Source: Bifidobacterium sp. ESL0800
Lineage (GTDB): Bacteria > Actinomycetota > Actinomycetes > Actinomycetales > Bifidobacteriaceae
Direction: 5' to 3'
Assembly: GCF_029395355.1 (NCBI RefSeq)
Contig: NZ_CP113913.1
Location: forward strand, 1,488,001 to 1,552,000
DNA length: 64,000 bases
The notes beneath the pieces were generated by a model. The model worked only from the letters and a program-made list of their open reading frames with translations, made no database searches and was not told where the DNA came from. A program made the translations under genes and the position numbers. Positions 61,433 to 64,000 of the stretch are shown here, one piece after another. Within the stretch, counting starts at the first letter, position 1, and each line of letters opens with the position of its first letter.

Positions 61433-64000
61433 TCAGCGGCTCTTGGTGAAGCGATCGCGCAGCACATGCGTGACGGCAAGCACCATCAGTGAGATGCCAA
61501 GCAACGCCGCCAGCAGCACCAGCATCCGCGGCGACCTGCCGGTGAAGGGAAGGACGGAACCCCGCCTGAACCAGATGGCATATAGGGTGACGTCAGTCTC
61601 CGTGGCGGTGCCGCTCTGGTCGAAGTAAGCGTCGGCATCGGTCCACAGGTCGTTGGCCACATCATGCTTCGGCCGTTTGTCGTCCTTGCCTGCTCCCTTA
61701 GCGCCCGAATCCCTGTTCCATCCGAGGAGGTCGAACTTGTCGAGTTGCGTCAGTTGCATATCGCCCTGGCCAGGCAGCGTGATCAGCCCGTTCTTCTCGT
61801 CGTAGTCGATCAGCGCCCTGAGCTCGCCAGGCGGGGTGCCGGAACCGTTGTGAGCCGCATTCGCGTCGAAAGTCGCCTTGAGCCAAGGCAACGTACCATC
61901 CAGATTGGCTGGATCGGAGGCGATACCGCCGACGTTCAGACGCACGATCAGATGATGTTCAGAACCGATATGGAATTTGGCGATGAAGGTCTCCCGCGGG
62001 TAGGAGATCTTCCAGTCCTGCACGCCCTTGCCATGCAGCTGGACGTACATGTTGTCGGTGCCGGACGTCTCCTCGCTGTGTTCGGGATAGCCATATTTGG
62101 AAATCAGCTTGATTGGCTTGTCCTTGTACTCGAAGTGCTGATCACGACGATAGATCCAGATGTCATAAAGACCGTGACCGTTCTTGAAATCGCTGTCGGA
62201 AGTGGTCCACTCCTGGTCTTCAACCCTGGAACCAGGATCGAAATGGCCGCCGATCCTGAATCCGTTGCGCTTGTCGGTTATGCCCATGCTGTGCAATTTG
62301 CCGTCGTTGCTGTTTTCGGTGAGCATCTCGATGTTCGAACACAGCGGATTGTCCGGATTGCTGGTCTCGCCGTAGTTGGGGAAATTCGGGAACGGCGAGC
62401 CGGCCGGGCAGACCAATGCCTGCACCCAAGTGCCCTGCACACCGGTCGTGAGGCTGTCGGCCGTGCCGGTGATGGCGATCCTGCCGCGGTCGTCAGGGTC
62501 GACCTTCATCTTGTCGACCCTGACGCCCGAATCGTTCTCGCAGGCGTTCGAACCGCCCTCGCTGGTCATGCACACGGAAATGACGCCATCGGAATCGTTG
62601 CCGGTGTCCACCTTGCCGGTCACGTCCACCGTGTCGGTGGAGCGATGGTAGTGGATTTCCATATCGTAGGGCTTGGGTGGGTCGCCCCATATCGCATAGA
62701 GGGTGAGGACGGTGCCATGGCCGGAAGGCGAGGCGGCGCCGTCGGTGGATCGGATCGCCTGTTTGCCCGTCGCGTAGATATTGCCGGACGACGATCCGGC
62801 CTTCGGGTCAGCGCTCCAGCCGAGCAGGATCTTCCCGGCGACCGCGGGCATGGCGGCCGCGCCGGGCAAGGTGAGCGTGGAACTGCCACTGCCGCCGTCG
62901 ACGAACCCGTAGAGGGGCGAGAGAGACGCGGCGGGCCCTCCGTTGGCGCTGTTGCTGTCGAGATTGACCTGCACCCATGGCAGCACGTCCGACTTCCTGG
63001 TCACCTTCGAGGTGGCGACGGTGGTGTGGTAGCCGCCGCCGAGCGTGAGGAACGAGGAGAGATAATAAGAGGCGTCGCGGGGGTACCAGCCGATGAAATC
63101 GGTCGCCGAGAAGGTGACGCTCCATGGCTGGCTTCCCGCGCCCTGGACCCTCACCTCCTGGGCTTTGGAAACGATGGGGCCGGAGCGCGTCGAGACGGCA
63201 CCGGACGAGAATGGCGTCGCGGCGGCCGAAGACGAGGCGCGGGAAGCGGACTTCGCACTCGCCTTGGAACCCGAATCCGACAAGGACTGCGGGGCGGTGT
63301 ATTGGTAGCCGTGGGCCACGCGCTGCGGCGTGCTGATGACCTCCCAGTTGCGGCTGCGGGTGAACATCCAAAGGTCGTAAGAGCCGGAGCCGTTCTTGAA
63401 ATCGCTGTCGATGGTCGTATACGTGTGGTCATTGGTGTTGTAACGCCCGCCGATGGAGAAGCCGTCCACGTTGGTGCCGAAGCCGCCGCTGCCGCCGTTG
63501 GTCAGTATCTCGATATTCGAGCATTTGGCGTTGTCGGGATTGCCGGCATTGAATTTCGGGAACGGGGTGTCGACCGGGCAGACCAGCGCGCCCGCCCAGG
63601 TCAGATCGGTGGTGCTGAGCCGGTTGGCGGTGGCCGTGACGGCGAGCTTGCCGGAATCGCTCGGGTCGGGGAAGACCGCACTCACCCGGATGCCGCTGGG
63701 CTTGCAGGAGGTGGAGTCCGCCGCGACGTCGGCGCAGACGGTCACGGTGCCGTAATGGTCGTCGAGGTCGTCGGCGTTGCCGGAGACGGTCACGGTGTCG
63801 CTGGCGTGATGGTAGGCGGCCTTGACGTCGGTGGGTGCGGGCGTGGTGCGCCAGACGGCGTACAACGTGAGCGTGTTGCCCGTCAGCGTCGAGGGATTGT
63901 ACTGGTGGCTGCCCGGGTCATAGGCGGTATCCGCCGTGGTGGCGGAGGCGCTCGCGGACCATCCGCGGAACGACTGGTCCGAGCTGGCGGGCGTCATGCC
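61433..64000 (-). CDS. InlB-repeat cell-wall surface protein with LPFTG anchor (partial)
   Basis: At least 855 residues are visible, and the frame continues beyond the right edge, so the N-terminus and signal peptide are missing. The C-terminus is a sortase signal: LPFTG, a hydrophobic helix LVLLAALLGISLMVLAVT, and a basic tail RDRFTKSR. Three TLYAVW/TLYAIW motifs close Listeria-Bacteroides (InlB B-type) repeats. Between them are two parallel modules with matching openings (DVKAAYHHASDTVTVSG and MEIHYHRSTDTVDVTG), each with Cys pairs that could form disulfides. It is expected to be covalently wall-anchored and to act in adhesion or binding; the ligand is unknown. Confidence 0.85.
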   Translation of the reverse strand, partial: GMTPASSDQSFRGWSASASATTADTAYDPGSHQYNPSTLTGNTLTLYAVWRTTPAPTDVKAAYHHASDTVTVSGNADDLDDHYGTVTVCADVAADSTSCKPSGIRVSAVFPDPSDSGKLAVTATANRLSTTDLTWAGALVCPVDTPFPKFNAGNPDNAKCSNIEILTNGGSGGFGTNVDGFSIGGRYNTNDHTYTTIDSDFKNGSGSYDLWMFTRSRNWEVISTPQRVAHGYQYTAPQSLSDSGSKASAKSASRASSSAAATPFSSGAVSTRSGPIVSKAQEVRVQGAGSQPWSVTFSATDFIGWYPRDASYYLSSFLTLGGGYHTTVATSKVTRKSDVLPWVQVNLDSNSANGGPAASLSPLYGFVDGGSGSSTLTLPGAAAMPAVAGKILLGWSADPKAGSSSGNIYATGKQAIRSTDGAASPSGHGTVLTLYAIWGDPPKPYDMEIHYHRSTDTVDVTGKVDTGNDSDGVISVCMTSEGGSNACENDSGVRVDKMKVDPDDRGRIAITGTADSLTTGVQGTWVQALVCPAGSPFPNFPNYGETSNPDNPLCSNIEMLTENSNDGKLHSMGITDKRNGFRIGGHFDPGSRVEDQEWTTSDSDFKNGHGLYDIWIYRRDQHFEYKDKPIKLISKYGYPEHSEETSGTDNMYVQLHGKGVQDWKISYPRETFIAKFHIGSEHHLIVRLNVGGIASDPANLDGTLPWLKATFDANAAHNGSGTPPGELRALIDYDEKNGLITLPGQGDMQLTQLDKFDLLGWNRDSGAKGAGKDDKRPKHDVANDLWTDADAYFDQSGTATETDVTLYAIWFRRGSVLPFTGRSPRMLVLLAALLGISLMVLAVTHVLRDRFTKSR

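Overview
The window looks like a chromosomal segment of a Bifidobacterium or a close relative in the Bifidobacteriaceae (Actinomycetota). Coding regions are GC-rich and intergenic regions AT-rich. The gene set fits: a plsC/gpsA/ddl neighbourhood, ppk followed by a MutT1-type Nudix-phosphatase fusion, MurT/GatD, leuCD divergent from an IclR regulator, an adrenodoxin-type ferredoxin-NADP reductase, several sugar ABC genes without their own ATPase, and an LPXTG-type surface protein. I cannot name the species.

Layout. 1-8700: the 5' part of a glycyl-radical-enzyme activase, rpmB, a lactonase-like beta-propeller protein, a TetR regulator with an MscS channel, an intergenic array of six palindromes, a CPBP protease with a long Q/P/Y-rich N-terminus, ddl and a very small membrane protein. 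9000-16700: gpsA, plsC, a TetR/MFS pair sharing identical 17-bp operators, a PAP2 phosphatase and a HigBA toxin-antitoxin pair. 17000-30800: ppk, mutT1, an unknown helical protein, upp, an ABC1/UbiB kinase with a phasin-like partner, a small gene broken by an in-frame TAA followed by a DcrB/PsbP-like protein, gatD-murT (lipid II amidation) and dnaB. 31200-40700: murA, a second toxin-antitoxin pair, leuD, leuC, an IclR regulator, a metallophosphoesterase, tRNA-Gln, tRNA-Glu and gltX.

40800-58150 is a glycan and uronate island. A five-gene operon (binding protein, CE15-like esterase, two permeases, GH78-like rhamnosidase) faces a GH30 enzyme. A uxaC-uxuB-manD operon follows, ordered as the glucuronate pathway runs, with a divergent LacI regulator and a DUF2264 protein. 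None of the enzymes shows a signal peptide. The simplest model is import of rhamnose- and glucuronate-containing oligosaccharides, cytosolic trimming, and conversion of glucuronate to 2-keto-3-deoxygluconate. 58300-64000: tRNA-Gly, htpX, a ferredoxin-NADP reductase and the C-terminal part of an InlB-repeat surface protein.

The most unusual signal is not a gene. At least six intergenic regions carry tandemly arranged palindromes with unrelated sequences but nearly the same spacing of about 61-63 bp, close to six turns of B-DNA. Two more loci show about 51 and 72 bp. Most lie between convergent genes. This shared geometry with private sequences is described locus by locus in the findings.
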